In this document: positions 50,576-60,136 of the stretch, one piece after another | Layout of the letters: each line of letters begins with the position of its first letter | Numbering within the stretch: position 1 is the first letter of the stretch | Assembly (NCBI RefSeq): GCF_013141695.1 | Contig: NZ_WHNY01000075.1 | Location: 310,001 to 374,000 of the forward strand | Origin: Paenibacillus plantarum | Lineage (GTDB): Bacteria > Bacillota > Bacilli > Paenibacillales > NBRC-103111 | Direction of reading: 5' to 3' | DNA: 64,000 bases | Translations under genes and position numbers: made by a program | Notes under the pieces: generated by a model | What the model was told of the DNA's origin: nothing | Database searches by the model: none | What the model saw: only the letters and a program-made list of their open reading frames with translations

Positions 50576-51535
50576 GTGGAAAACGCAGTATTATTAACAA
50601 TGGGTGTGGCATTTGTGCTTGCGCTAATCATGGGGCCATTATGTATACCTATTTTAAGACGGATGAAATTTGGTCAGCAAATTCGTGAAGATGGTCCGCA
50701 GGGTCATCTCAAAAAACAAGGTACACCAACGATGGGCGGGGTCATTATTTTACTCGCGCTTTCCTTGGCTACGCTTCGTTTTGCTGACAAAAATACAGAT
50801 TTACTCATTTTATTAATAGCTTCATTAGGTTATGGACTTGTTGGCTTCCTTGATGACTATATCAAAATTATTTTTAAACGTTCATTGGGACTTACAGCAA
50901 AACAAAAGCTGTTTGGTCAATTATTGATTTCAGCCATTGTCTGTTATTTACTCGTTATGCAAGGACACAGCACAGATATTTATATACCTTTCGTTTCGTA
51001 TCATATGAATGCGGGTTGGTTGTATTTCCCGTTAATGGCCATTTTGATGCTGGGCGCTTCGAATGCCGTTAACTTTACAGATGGCTTGGACGGCTTGTTA
51101 GCGGGGACAAGTGCAATTGCATTTGGGGCTTATACCATTATTGCCATGAATAATACACAACCAGAAGCAGCTATCTTCTCAGCAGCCATGGTTGGTGCTG
51201 TACTTGGATTCCTCGTCTTCAATGCGCATCCTGCCAAAGTATTCATGGGTGACACCGGCTCTTTAGGAATCGGTGGCGGACTTGTGGCTGTTGCCATTTT
51301 AACGAAAGCAGAACTTCTTCTAGCTATTATTGGTGGAGTTTTCTTAATCGAAATCTTATCCGTTGTGATCCAAGTCGTATCTTTCAAAACAAGAAAGAAA
51401 CGCGTATTCAAAATGAGTCCGATTCATCATCACTTTGAGTTGGTTGGATGGTCCGAGTGGCGAGTCGTAATTACTTTCTGGGTCGTAGGTCTAGTGCTTG
51501 CTGTGCTCGGATTATATATGAATGAGGTGTTGTAG
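50576..51535 (+). CDS. mraY: Phospho-MurNAc-pentapeptide transferase MraY
   Basis: MraY makes lipid I on the membrane from UDP-MurNAc-pentapeptide and undecaprenyl phosphate. The 319-residue protein has about ten membrane segments and the family signatures KKQGTPTMGGVI, FLDDYIKI, NFTDGLDGLLAGTSAI, FMGDTGSLGIGGGL and the HHHFEL loop near the C-terminus. The GTG start has AGGGGGAA upstream. It follows murF as in B. subtilis. Confidence 0.96.
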   Translation: MENAVLLTMGVAFVLALIMGPLCIPILRRMKFGQQIREDGPQGHLKKQGTPTMGGVIILLALSLATLRFADKNTDLLILLIASLGYGLVGFLDDYIKIIFKRSLGLTAKQKLFGQLLISAIVCYLLVMQGHSTDIYIPFVSYHMNAGWLYFPLMAILMLGASNAVNFTDGLDGLLAGTSAIAFGAYTIIAMNNTQPEAAIFSAAMVGAVLGFLVFNAHPAKVFMGDTGSLGIGGGLVAVAILTKAELLLAIIGGVFLIEILSVVIQVVSFKTRKKRVFKMSPIHHHFELVGWSEWRVVITFWVVGLVLAVLGLYMNEVL

Positions 51536-51538
51536 AAC

Positions 51539-52933
51539 ATGAAGCATCCGCGGGATTATCGTGGACTTGAAGTGATCGTACTTGGCTTGGCTCGCAGCGG
51601 TGTCGCTGCAGCTAAGCTTTTTCATCAAAAAGGAGCTCTCGTCACTGTCAATGACAAAAAGGAACGAAGTGCGTGCCCTGAAGCCGACGAGTTGGAGGCT
51701 CTGGGTATTTCTGTTGTATGCGGGTTTCATCCGGAGTCCCTCATGCATGAGGGGGTTGCGTTAGTTGTGAAAAACCCTGGAATTCCGTATTCGGTAGACC
51801 CGATTCGTAAAGCAGAAGAGCTTGGTATTGAGGTTGTGACAGAGGTTGAGGTAGCCTATCAATTTTGTGAAGCGCCTATTATTGGGATCACAGGTTCCAA
51901 CGGGAAGACAACGACAACTACGCTGATTGGTTTGATGCTGGATGCGGCAGGTTTGAAGCCAGTTGTCGCAGGCAACATTGGCCGTGCTTTAACGGAAGCT
52001 ACACCAGAGGTGACAGCGGAGAATTGGATGGTTGTTGAATTAAGCTCGTTCCAATTAAAAGGCACAACAGCGTTCCGACCAAACATTGGTTTATTTTTAA
52101 ATGTATATGAGACACATCTGGATTATCATGGCTCCATGGACGATTATATCGCCTCTAAAGCCAAAATTTTTGAAAATCAAACAGAGGCTGACACCGCTAT
52201 TTTGAATTGGGATGACGAAGTGTGTCGACGTTTGGTGCCAAGTTTGAAGGCAAAACAGTTTCCTTTCTCATTGAAAGAAAAGCTTGCTTATGGCGTCTAT
52301 TTGGATGCGGAGACGGACTGTCTTGTGTATGCAAACGGTCAGAACTCTGTCCAACCCATTATGCCGGCTTCTGAAATGGGCATGCCGGGTAGCTTTAACA
52401 TTGGAAATGCCTTGGCAGCTGCTGCAGCGGCCATTACAGCTGGCGTAGCTTTGCCTGTGATTGCTGATGTGTTGAGAAACTTCCATGGCGTAGAGCACCG
52501 TCTGGAGCTTGTGAGAGTACTGGATGGCGTAACCTTTTACAATAACTCTAAAGCAACGAATTCAGCTGCTACTGTGAATTCAATAGAGGCTTTCGATCAA
52601 TCTGTTGTCTTAATTGCTGGCGGTTTGGATCGTGGTTCGGATTACATGGAGCTATTGCCAACTTTCCGTGAGCGTATCAAAGGAATTGTTACCATCGGGC
52701 AAACAAAAGAAAAAATCAAGCATATTGCCGAGTTGGCAGGGATTAGTAAGGTACAAACCGTCGATACTGCTAAGGATGCAGCGGACGCGGTTTCACAAGC
52801 CGTGCAGCTTGCCTGGCAAATGTGTGAGCAAGGAGACATCGTGCTTCTTTCACCTGCTTGTGCAAGTTGGGATATGTTTCCATCCTATGAGGACAGGGGA
52901 CGCATGTTTAAGGAGTCCGTGCATAACCTTTAA
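51539..52933 (+). CDS. murD: UDP-MurNAc-L-Ala--D-Glu ligase MurD
   Basis: MurD adds D-glutamate. The 464-residue protein has an N-terminal UDP-binding Rossmann part (VIVLGLARSGVAAAKLFHQKG), the ATP motif GITGSNGKTTTTTLIG, LFLNVYETHLDYHGSMDDYIASKAK and the C-terminal LSPACASWDMFPSYEDRG signature. A GAGGTG site lies inside the end of mraY. It is followed by a strongly structured spacer before spoVE. Confidence 0.96.
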   Translation: MKHPRDYRGLEVIVLGLARSGVAAAKLFHQKGALVTVNDKKERSACPEADELEALGISVVCGFHPESLMHEGVALVVKNPGIPYSVDPIRKAEELGIEVVTEVEVAYQFCEAPIIGITGSNGKTTTTTLIGLMLDAAGLKPVVAGNIGRALTEATPEVTAENWMVVELSSFQLKGTTAFRPNIGLFLNVYETHLDYHGSMDDYIASKAKIFENQTEADTAILNWDDEVCRRLVPSLKAKQFPFSLKEKLAYGVYLDAETDCLVYANGQNSVQPIMPASEMGMPGSFNIGNALAAAAAAITAGVALPVIADVLRNFHGVEHRLELVRVLDGVTFYNNSKATNSAATVNSIEAFDQSVVLIAGGLDRGSDYMELLPTFRERIKGIVTIGQTKEKIKHIAELAGISKVQTVDTAKDAADAVSQAVQLAWQMCEQGDIVLLSPACASWDMFPSYEDRGRMFKESVHNL

Positions 52934-52936
52934 GTA

Positions 52937-53011
52937 GGGCTTATCCACTCGAATGGACTAGTGTTTGAACAGAACGATGTCTTCTGTTAACTAGTTAGTA
53001 AGAGGAAGCCC
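52937..53011 (+). promoter_or_regulatory. Long structured leader before spoVE
   Basis: Three nested helices can form in order: GGGCTT/AAGCCC (52937 with 53006), ACTAGT/ACTAGT (52957 with 52990) and AACAGAA/TTCTGTT (52968 with 52982). It ends 8 bases before the spoVE ribosome site and has no T-run. Confidence 0.55.
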
Positions 53012-53035
53012 ACAACTGACAAAGAGGTGTCTGTA

Positions 53036-54133
53036 ATGGGTAAAGCACGCTCCGCTCCTGACATTTGGATTATTATTCCGACCTTGCTGCTTTTGACAAT
53101 CGGCGTTATTATGGTCTACAGCGCTAGTAGTGTACTTGCGTTTCGTGAGTTTGGTGATTCTTTTTATTATTTAAAAAGACAACTGATTTTCGCCGTACTA
53201 GGAATAGTAGCGATGTTCTTCACGATGAATGTTGATTATTTGGTGTGGAAACGATTTGCTAAGTTGACTTTGTTTGTTTGCTTTGGAATGTTGGTCATTG
53301 TTTTGATTCCTGGTATCGGCGTGATTCGTGGCGGTGCCAGAAGTTGGCTAGGTATCGGAGCTTTCGGGATTCAACCCTCTGAATTTATGAAAATAGGGAT
53401 GATTCTCTTTCTTTCCAAGATGCTTTCCGAAAATCAGTCCAAGATAACACTGCTAACCAAAGGGTTGTTGCCGCCTCTAGGTATTATGGGGTTGGCATTC
53501 GGTCTGATCATGCTGCAGCCGGATTTAGGAACTGGGGTCGTACTTGTTGGTGCCTCGCTCTTAATCATTTACACGGCTGGCGCGAGATTGCTTCATCTTT
53601 CCTATCTAGGTATGATAGGGGTTGCGGGTTTTATTGGTCTCGTTATTGCCGCTCCCTATCGTCTTAAGCGGATCACAGCCTTTCTCGATCCATGGCAAGA
53701 TCCACTTGGTGCTGGTTATCAATCAATTCAATCCTTATATGCGATTGGACCAGGCGGGCTAGTAGGACTTGGACTCGGGATGAGCCGGCAAAAGTATAGT
53801 TACTTACCAGAGCCGCAAACTGACTTTATTTTTTCGATCATCGCTGAAGAACTTGGTTTTATTGGAGGCACATTGGTTTTGCTGCTCTTTACCATCCTAG
53901 TATGGCGGGGGATGCGTGCGGCCATTACGGCACCAGATACATTTGCCAGCTTAATTGCAGTAGGAATTATCGGCATGATCGCCGTTCAAGTCATTATTAA
54001 CATCGGCGTCGTTATAGGGATGTTTCCAGTAACGGGTATCACGCTGCCATTCATAAGTGCAGGGGGGTCTTCACTGACACTCATGCTGACATCTGTCGGT
54101 ATCCTGCTTAATATATCCCGCTATTCGAGGTGA
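53036..54133 (+). CDS. spoVE: SEDS glycosyltransferase SpoVE (FtsW/RodA family)
   Basis: This is a lipid II polymerase of the SEDS family. The 365-residue protein has ten membrane segments and the motifs VYSASS, GARSWLGIGAFGIQPSEFMK, QPDLGTGVVL, GLGMSRQKYSYLPEPQTDFIFSIIAEELGFIG, and FPVTGITLPFISAGGSSL at the C-terminus. The place between murD and murG and the length identify SpoVE, the sporulation partner of SpoVD, rather than vegetative FtsW. The ATG at 53036 has AAAGAGGTG at 53020-53028; the GTG at 53027 overlaps that site and is rejected. Confidence 0.93.
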   Translation: MGKARSAPDIWIIIPTLLLLTIGVIMVYSASSVLAFREFGDSFYYLKRQLIFAVLGIVAMFFTMNVDYLVWKRFAKLTLFVCFGMLVIVLIPGIGVIRGGARSWLGIGAFGIQPSEFMKIGMILFLSKMLSENQSKITLLTKGLLPPLGIMGLAFGLIMLQPDLGTGVVLVGASLLIIYTAGARLLHLSYLGMIGVAGFIGLVIAAPYRLKRITAFLDPWQDPLGAGYQSIQSLYAIGPGGLVGLGLGMSRQKYSYLPEPQTDFIFSIIAEELGFIGGTLVLLLFTILVWRGMRAAITAPDTFASLIAVGIIGMIAVQVIINIGVVIGMFPVTGITLPFISAGGSSLTLMLTSVGILLNISRYSR

Positions 54134-54140
54134 CAGGGGA

Positions 54141-55211
54141 ATGAAGACAATTGTATTTACCGGAGGAGGCTCCGCAGGCCATGTAACCCCTAATTTAGCG
54201 CTGATGCATAAGCTGAAGCAGCAAGGTTGGGATGTCAAATACATAGGCTCGGCTACAGGTATTGAAAAAGAGATCATTGATCGAGAAGGGGTTCCCTTTT
54301 ACCCGATTTCTTCAGGGAAATTGCGTCGATATTTTGATCTCAAAAATATAAAAGACCCATTTAAAGTCATGAAAGGTGTTTATGAATCGTATCGGTTACT
54401 TAAACGTTTGAAACCCGCCATTGTCTTTTCGAAAGGCGGGTTCGTTTCCGTTCCTGTCGTTCTTGGGAGCCGTATGAACAATATTCCTGTTATTATCCAT
54501 GAATCCGATATGACGCCAGGACTGGCGAATAAAATTTCGATCCCTTTTGCAACAAAGGTATGTGTGACATTTCCTGAATCCCTTTCGCATATTAAGGGCG
54601 GGAAGTCTGTTCTTACGGGCTTGCCGATCCGTGAACATATTAACAGTGGTAAAGCAGCGCGTGCGCTTCAGCTTTGCGATTTCCATTCTCAGAAGCCAGT
54701 GATATTAGTTATGGGTGGAAGCCTAGGGTCGCAGGTGCTGAATCAGGCTGTGCGCGCTAACTTAGGTCGCTTACTCCAACAATTTCAAATCGTGCATCTG
54801 TGTGGTAAAGGGAATGTGTCTGCCCAGCATCTTCAAACCCGTGGATACAAGCAATTTGAGTATTTGAACGATGAGCTTCCTGATGTGCTGGCGATGACGG
54901 ACCTCGTCATCTCTCGTGCAGGTGCAACGTCTATCTTTGAGTTTCTAGGTTTAGAGAAACCCATGCTGTTAATCCCGTTATCCCGTCAAGCCAGTCGAGG
55001 AGATCAGATTCTGAATGCAGCATCCTTTCAGAAAGCAGGTTATGCTGATGTCATTCAGGAAGAAGATTTAACCACAGAAGGACTTGGCGATCATGTCGAA
55101 GCGCTTTACAAGAACCGTGAGACGTATAAAGCAGCGATGCAATCACGCAATGAGAGTGATGCCGTAGCTGCTATCGTGAAATTAATTGAATCGCATAGCC
55201 ATTCGTTGTGA
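54141..55211 (+). CDS. murG: UDP-GlcNAc--lipid I GlcNAc transferase MurG
   Basis: MurG converts lipid I to lipid II. The 356-residue GT-B enzyme starts with the G-loop FTGGGSAGHVTPNLALM. It has GGFVSVPVVL, IIHESDMTPGLANKI, VILVMGGSLGSQVLNQAV (second G-loop), ADLVISRAGATS-like TDLVISRAGATSIFEFLGLEKPMLLIPL, and a short C-terminal helix. It follows spoVE by 7 bases. The 55212-55423 gap before murB has a weak TTGTCA/CATAAA pair and no other feature. Confidence 0.96.
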   Translation: MKTIVFTGGGSAGHVTPNLALMHKLKQQGWDVKYIGSATGIEKEIIDREGVPFYPISSGKLRRYFDLKNIKDPFKVMKGVYESYRLLKRLKPAIVFSKGGFVSVPVVLGSRMNNIPVIIHESDMTPGLANKISIPFATKVCVTFPESLSHIKGGKSVLTGLPIREHINSGKAARALQLCDFHSQKPVILVMGGSLGSQVLNQAVRANLGRLLQQFQIVHLCGKGNVSAQHLQTRGYKQFEYLNDELPDVLAMTDLVISRAGATSIFEFLGLEKPMLLIPLSRQASRGDQILNAASFQKAGYADVIQEEDLTTEGLGDHVEALYKNRETYKAAMQSRNESDAVAAIVKLIESHSHSL

Positions 55212-55423
55212 ATTTGTTAAAGCGTATAGGCGATTGTCACACTCTAACCGATTTTACATAAACTACACTATAACCGTGACAGACACCTAAGGCTTCATAA
55301 GTGAACAAGGAACGAAGAACGGCCGACTTCGCTCAGCTCCTTATGAATGAAATGTCAGAACTTGTATGTCTTACATCTTACATTTCTACATTTCGCCCTA
55401 CGTTCTGTGAAGGAGGTTTTCCC

Positions 55424-56329
55424 ATGCAGAAGTTAATAGCCGACTTACAGGCATCAAATATTGGCGAGATAAGAACGAATGAACGATTAGCTCCTTACAC
55501 TACTTGGAAAATCGGCGGTCCGGCTGATTGCTTGATTATTCCTCACTCCAAAGAGCAGGCAGCTGCAGCCATCAAGTTTCTTCATGAGCGTGGCGTACCT
55601 TGGACCGTAATTGGTAGGGGCTCCAACTTGCTTGTCGGAGACAAAGGGATTCGAGGCGTCGTGATAAAGTTAGGTCAGGCGCTAGATACCCTTCGTTTTG
55701 ATGGCGCGATGGTCTACGCAGGAGGATCCTATTCGTTCATTAAATTGTCCGTACTCGCAGCCAAAGAAGGTTTGACCGGACTGGAGTTTGCTTCAGGAAT
55801 CCCCGGTACTGTGGGAGGCGCCGTCTACATGAATGCAGGGGCTCACGGGTCCGATGTGTCACGCATACTCAAGCAGGCTGAAGTCATCCTGGATACAGGG
55901 GAATTGGTCGTCATGCAGGCAGAAGATTTACAATATGCTTATCGACATTCTATTTTGCACACATTGCCTGGCATTGTAACAGAGGCTGTCTTTGAATTAC
56001 AGGTTGGAGACCGCAACGAAATCGCAGGGGCTATGGCCGCTTACCGAGATCGACGACTGCGTACCCAACCTTTGCAATTAGCTTGCGCAGGAAGTGTGTT
56101 CCGCAACCCCGAAGGGGGCTTCGCAGCGAAGCTCATCGAAGAAGCAGGCCTGAAAGGCAAACGTGTCGGTGGAGCAGAGATCTCTATGCTTCACGCCAAT
56201 TTCATTGTTAACACAGGAGAAGCTACAGCCGAGGACGTTCTTACCCTTATCAACGAAGTACAGCAGATCGTAGAGCAATCGTACGGTATTAAGCTAGTAC
56301 CTGAGGTTCTGGTAGTGGGTGAGAGGTAA
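55424..56329 (+). CDS. murB: UDP-N-acetylenolpyruvoylglucosamine reductase MurB
   Basis: MurB reduces the enolpyruvyl group to give UDP-MurNAc with FAD/NADPH. The 301-residue protein has the FAD-binding motifs TTWKIGGPADCLIIP, VIGRGSNLLVGDKGIRGVVI and EFASGIPGTVGGAVYMNAGAHG. The catalytic Ser lies in CAGSVFRNPEG, and the C-terminal motif is HANFIVNTGEATAEDVL. The ATG at 55424 has GAAGGAGG at 55409-55416. An upstream in-frame start (55301) would add 41 residues with no family match and no ribosome site. Confidence 0.95.
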   Translation: MQKLIADLQASNIGEIRTNERLAPYTTWKIGGPADCLIIPHSKEQAAAAIKFLHERGVPWTVIGRGSNLLVGDKGIRGVVIKLGQALDTLRFDGAMVYAGGSYSFIKLSVLAAKEGLTGLEFASGIPGTVGGAVYMNAGAHGSDVSRILKQAEVILDTGELVVMQAEDLQYAYRHSILHTLPGIVTEAVFELQVGDRNEIAGAMAAYRDRRLRTQPLQLACAGSVFRNPEGGFAAKLIEEAGLKGKRVGGAEISMLHANFIVNTGEATAEDVLTLINEVQQIVEQSYGIKLVPEVLVVGER

Positions 56330-56344
56330 ATCGGAGGTGGAATT

Positions 56345-57613
56345 TTGGAGAAGCTCGTTATCGAAGGTGGAAGACCTCTTACGGGAGCCATCCAGATACA
56401 CGGCGCTAAAAACGCCGCATTACCCATATTAGCTGCATGCTTACTTGCTAGTGGTACGCATACTTTACACAATGTTCCTAATCTGCTCGATATCGACACC
56501 ATGCTTCGAATTCTTCGTTCACTTGGTTGTCGAGCCGAGCAGCAAGGAGATACAGTAACCATTACAACATCCACAGTTCATTCCTCCCACATCCCCGAAG
56601 AATTGATGGGTCAGATGCGTTCTTCCATCTTTCTCATGGGTCCGCTACTTGCTAGATTCGGCAGTGTCACAGTATACCAACCTGGTGGCTGTGCGATCGG
56701 CGAACGTAAAATTGATTTGCACCTCAAAGGTTTGCAGGCTCTCGGAGCTGAGATTGAAGAATTTTCCAATAAAATCGTCTGTGCGGCCGAAACCTTACAA
56801 GGTAATGAGATCTTCTTGGACTTTCCAAGCGTCGGGGCGACCGAGAATATCATGATGGCCGCCGTGAGAGCGGAAGGTACGACAACGATCTATAATGCTG
56901 CTCGTGAGCCAGAGATACAGGATTTGCAAAATTTCTTGAATGCGATGGGCGCAGATATTATTGGAGCAGGAACGGATACGATCACGATTCGTGGCGTTAC
57001 TACGTTGTCTCCTTGCACATATCGGATTATTCCGGATCGTATTGTTGCAGGGACCTTCCTAGTTGCTGCAGCGGCTACCAGAGGTAATATTACTTTGGAA
57101 AGAGTAAACCCTGCTCATTTAACATCGGTTATCCATGTGCTTAAGCGTGCAGGTGTTCAAATCATCGCAGACGGTGATATAATACATGTAAGCTGCAAGG
57201 CAAGACCCAAAGCAGTTGAACGTATCGTGACGTCGCCTCATCCTTCTTTCCCAACGGATTTACAATCACAAGTCATGGTGCTCTTATCTCTAGCAGATGG
57301 ATTAAGTGTGATGAAAGAAACGATATTTGAAGGTAGATTTAAGCACGTGGATGAATTGTCCCGAATGGGCGCAGATATTCGCGTAGATATGAGTTCAGCC
57401 TTTATCCGTGGTGTGCCTAGGTTGTATGGAGCTACTGTTGAAGCGACTGATTTACGGGCTGGTGCTGCTCTTGTAATCGCCGGTCTAGCTGCTCATGGCA
57501 CAACGATCGTTGAGCAGATTCATCACATCGATAGAGGATATGATAGGATCGAACATATGCTAGTCAGACTTGGGGCTTCTGTGCGTCGTCAAGCTCCGGT
57601 TCCCAGTGAGTAA
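56345..57613 (+). CDS. murA: UDP-GlcNAc 1-carboxyvinyltransferase MurA
   Basis: MurA performs the first committed step of peptidoglycan synthesis, transferring enolpyruvate from PEP. The 422-residue protein has HGAKNAALPILAACLLA at the N-terminus and the catalytic cysteine Cys116 in QPGGCAIGERKIDLHLKG, which implies fosfomycin sensitivity. EGRFKHVDELSRMGADI and TDLRAGAALVIAGLAA complete the family pattern. The TTG start has CGGAGGTGG at 56332-56340. In B. subtilis the gene here is murAA/murB-associated; a second MurA copy may lie elsewhere. Confidence 0.95.
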   Translation: MEKLVIEGGRPLTGAIQIHGAKNAALPILAACLLASGTHTLHNVPNLLDIDTMLRILRSLGCRAEQQGDTVTITTSTVHSSHIPEELMGQMRSSIFLMGPLLARFGSVTVYQPGGCAIGERKIDLHLKGLQALGAEIEEFSNKIVCAAETLQGNEIFLDFPSVGATENIMMAAVRAEGTTTIYNAAREPEIQDLQNFLNAMGADIIGAGTDTITIRGVTTLSPCTYRIIPDRIVAGTFLVAAAATRGNITLERVNPAHLTSVIHVLKRAGVQIIADGDIIHVSCKARPKAVERIVTSPHPSFPTDLQSQVMVLLSLADGLSVMKETIFEGRFKHVDELSRMGADIRVDMSSAFIRGVPRLYGATVEATDLRAGAALVIAGLAAHGTTIVEQIHHIDRGYDRIEHMLVRLGASVRRQAPVPSE

Positions 57614-57627
57614 TAGCTTGTATGGCT

Positions 57628-57667
57628 ATCGCGTATCCCTTCCTGCAAGCAGGAGGGGATTCACGAT
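57628..57667 (+). other. Hairpin between murA and divIB
   Basis: ATCG-ATCCCTTCCTGC pairs with GCAGGAGGGGAT-CGAT around AA (a few mismatches). The lack of a T-run suggests an mRNA processing or stability element, or a weak terminator. Confidence 0.5.
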
Positions 57668-57726
57668 ATTCAGTTTAAATGTGTGGCCTCATTCATTGTA
57701 ATAAAAATAACTAGGTGGTGCCCCTC

Positions 57727-58563
57727 TTGTCCGAAGATAACAAAGTACCAACGCTGCCTGTACCTAAGCCGCGTACGCGTACGAATCGGAAGCTGCTTGC
57801 TTTTTTGATCATTTTTTTCCTAACTGTTCTAGTCATTTTGTTCTTCCAATCTTCACTTAGTCGGATCAGTCGGATTGATGTTGAGGGAAATGTGCTATTA
57901 TCCTCGGATTCAATTGGACAAGCTAGTCAAGTTGCAGTGGGAGATCGTTTTTTTGCAGTAAGCTCCAAGACGATTGGACAGCGGATATCTAAGATGCCTA
58001 TGATCAAGAGTGCTGCCGTGGAGAAGATGTTCCCAGGAGTCATTCACATTCAAGTCGAAGAATTCCCTAAAGTAGCCTTCCAAATCGATCCTAATGGTAA
58101 AAAGCAAGCTGTGCTCGCAGATGGCAACGTCATTGAACTGCCAGCTGGCAGTGGTATCCCGCTCGATATGCCAATCTTAACGGGGTGGACCGATACGGAT
58201 CCGAATAAAGCGGCGCTTTGTAAAATACTAGGGGAAATCCCGCAGAGTGCTTTGTCAGACGTTTCAGAGATTAAGCCGGATCCTTCGGAATCGTACCCTG
58301 ACAAAATTAAGATTTATACACGCTCACAATTTGAAATCCATACAACCATTTCCTATCTGCCTGATCGAATAGATAACCTGCCAGGTTATATTGCTGGTTT
58401 AGCAGAGGACCACATTTCCAATGGCGTCATCACAATGCTCGAAGCTGAATACCACACACCATTTGCAACAAGCGGGGATTCCAAGACAGACAACAAAACA
58501 GATTCCAAAACGGAACCTAAGACCAACCCGAAACCTACGCCGAAAGCAACACCAAAGCCATAA
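57727..58563 (+). CDS. divIB: Cell division protein DivIB (FtsQ)
   Basis: The 278-residue bitopic protein has a basic N-terminus and a membrane segment near residues 20-40 (LLAFLIIFFLTVLVILFF). A POTRA domain (about 46-120, ISRIDVEGNVLLSSDSIGQ) follows, then an FtsQ-type beta domain (about 120-235) and a Lys/Thr/Pro-rich C-terminal tail of about 35 residues. It stabilises FtsL-DivIC. The TTG at 57727 has AGGTGG about 8 bases upstream; the GTG at 57715 overlaps that site. The ylxW-ylxX-sbp genes that follow it in B. subtilis are missing; instead 298 bases of AT-rich DNA lead to ftsA. Confidence 0.88.
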   Translation: MSEDNKVPTLPVPKPRTRTNRKLLAFLIIFFLTVLVILFFQSSLSRISRIDVEGNVLLSSDSIGQASQVAVGDRFFAVSSKTIGQRISKMPMIKSAAVEKMFPGVIHIQVEEFPKVAFQIDPNGKKQAVLADGNVIELPAGSGIPLDMPILTGWTDTDPNKAALCKILGEIPQSALSDVSEIKPDPSESYPDKIKIYTRSQFEIHTTISYLPDRIDNLPGYIAGLAEDHISNGVITMLEAEYHTPFATSGDSKTDNKTDSKTEPKTNPKPTPKATPKP

Positions 58564-58772
58564 CAACCGTCATCGTGCGTAGAAACTCACAAAAATTCTA
58601 GCAGAGACTACTCAATCTCTGAAAAAAATGTTAAAATTAGTTTTATGGTTAAATAGGCTCTATCTGCATACTCTATTTTTTCTTGTATTTACTAGGCGAA
58701 ATTGTTTGCATTTTACAACATTGAAATGAGAAGTTGAAGTTGGTTTTCAAATGCAAAAAAAATGTTGAAAAA

Positions 58773-58799
58773 AGAGGGAATATGGCGGTTGTGTGGAAT
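58773..58799 (+). promoter_or_regulatory. Sigma-H promoter of ftsA-ftsZ
   Basis: AGAGGGAAT (58773-58781) matches RnAGGAwww in 8 of 9 positions and GTGGAAT (58793-58799) matches RnnGAAT, with an 11-base spacer. B. subtilis ftsAZ also has a sigma-H promoter. The rest of 58564-58772 is AT-rich with no promoter that I could confirm. Confidence 0.7.
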
Positions 58800-58861
58800 A
58801 CGTATAAAAGTATTTGTGAAGATTTTGCAATTTTACCTAAGTTACAGGAGGTGCCAGGGGC

Positions 58862-60106
58862 TTGAGCAACAATGATATCATTGTTAGTTTAGACATCGGT
58901 ACATCCAAAGTTCGAGCTATTATTGGGGAAGTTGTTAACGGAACCATTAATATAATAGGAGTGGGATCTGCCGAGTCAGAGGGTATTCGTAAAGGCGCTA
59001 TCGTTGACATTGATCAAACGGTGCATTCAATTCGAAGTGCCATTGATCATGCTGAACGAATGGTCGGTATACAAATTTCCGAGGTTTACGTTGGAATTTC
59101 TGGAAATCATATTTCTCTTCAATCAAGTCACGGCGTTGTTGCTGTTTCAAATGATGACCGAGAAATCGGAGAAGAAGATATTGATCGCGTCATTCAAGCG
59201 GCAAGGGTCATCGCATTACCTCCCGAACGTGAAATAGTTGGAGTTGTACCTAAGCAATATTTGGTTGATGGGCAAGAAGGTATTAATGATCCACGCGGAA
59301 TGATCGGTGTTCGTTTGGAAGTTGAAGCGACGATTATTACTGGAGCGAAAACGGGCATACATAATTTAATGCGTGTTGTGGAAAAATCCGAATTGAAAGT
59401 TGCAGGACTTATTCTAATGTCGCTCGCATCTGGTAATTTGGCACTTTCCAAAGATGAGAAGGCTGTAGGGACCGTATTGGTTGATATTGGAGCTGGCGCA
59501 ACGACAATTGCTGTCTTTGACGAGGGTAATTTAGTTGCAACGTCAACGATTCAGATTGGCGGAGAATTTATCAGCAATGATATTTCTATTGGCTTACATA
59601 CGCAGCTGGAAATTGCTGAGAAGATCAAATTGAAGTATGGCTGTGCATCCGTTGAAGATTCCGCGCCTGATCAAGTGTTTAAAGTGACGAGAATGGGCAG
59701 CAATGTTGAAAAAGAGTTCTCTCAGGTTGATCTTGCAAATATCGTTGAGCCTCGTGTCGAAGAGATTTTTCAATTAATTCGCGCCGAAGTTCATCGTTTG
59801 GGATTTGGCAATCTTGCAGGTGGTTATGTACTAACGGGTGGAACAGTTTGTATCCCAGGTATTCTGGCGATTGCACAATCCGAACTGGCTACGTCTGTAC
59901 GCATTGCAGTGCCTGATTTCATCGGGGTACGTGATCCTTCCTACACGAGTGGTGTTGGTATTATTCAATTCGTCTCCAAATATATGAAGAATCGTAATTC
60001 AGGCATCACCAAAAAAGTGGCTGTAAAGACTACCAAAAAATCCTCCGATAGTCAAAAGCCAGGTTGGGTTGATCGAGTTAAAAATTTCTTCAGTGAATTC
60101 ATTTAG
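58862..60106 (+). CDS. ftsA: Cell division protein FtsA
   Basis: FtsA is an actin-like ATPase that anchors FtsZ to the membrane. The 414-residue protein has phosphate 1 IVSLDIGTSKVRAIIGE, the 1C domain (SLQSSHGVVAVSNDDREI), phosphate 2 VGTVLVDIGAGATTIAVF and the adenosine motif GYVLTGGTVCIPGI. The C-terminal amphipathic membrane-targeting helix is GWVDRVKNFFSEFI. The TTG start has a perfect AGGAGGTG at 58845-58852. The spacing to ftsZ is 21-30 bases. Confidence 0.95.
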   Translation: MSNNDIIVSLDIGTSKVRAIIGEVVNGTINIIGVGSAESEGIRKGAIVDIDQTVHSIRSAIDHAERMVGIQISEVYVGISGNHISLQSSHGVVAVSNDDREIGEEDIDRVIQAARVIALPPEREIVGVVPKQYLVDGQEGINDPRGMIGVRLEVEATIITGAKTGIHNLMRVVEKSELKVAGLILMSLASGNLALSKDEKAVGTVLVDIGAGATTIAVFDEGNLVATSTIQIGGEFISNDISIGLHTQLEIAEKIKLKYGCASVEDSAPDQVFKVTRMGSNVEKEFSQVDLANIVEPRVEEIFQLIRAEVHRLGFGNLAGGYVLTGGTVCIPGILAIAQSELATSVRIAVPDFIGVRDPSYTSGVGIIQFVSKYMKNRNSGITKKVAVKTTKKSSDSQKPGWVDRVKNFFSEFI

Positions 60107-60136
60107 TGAACGTTAAGTTAGGGGGATATGGCTCAT

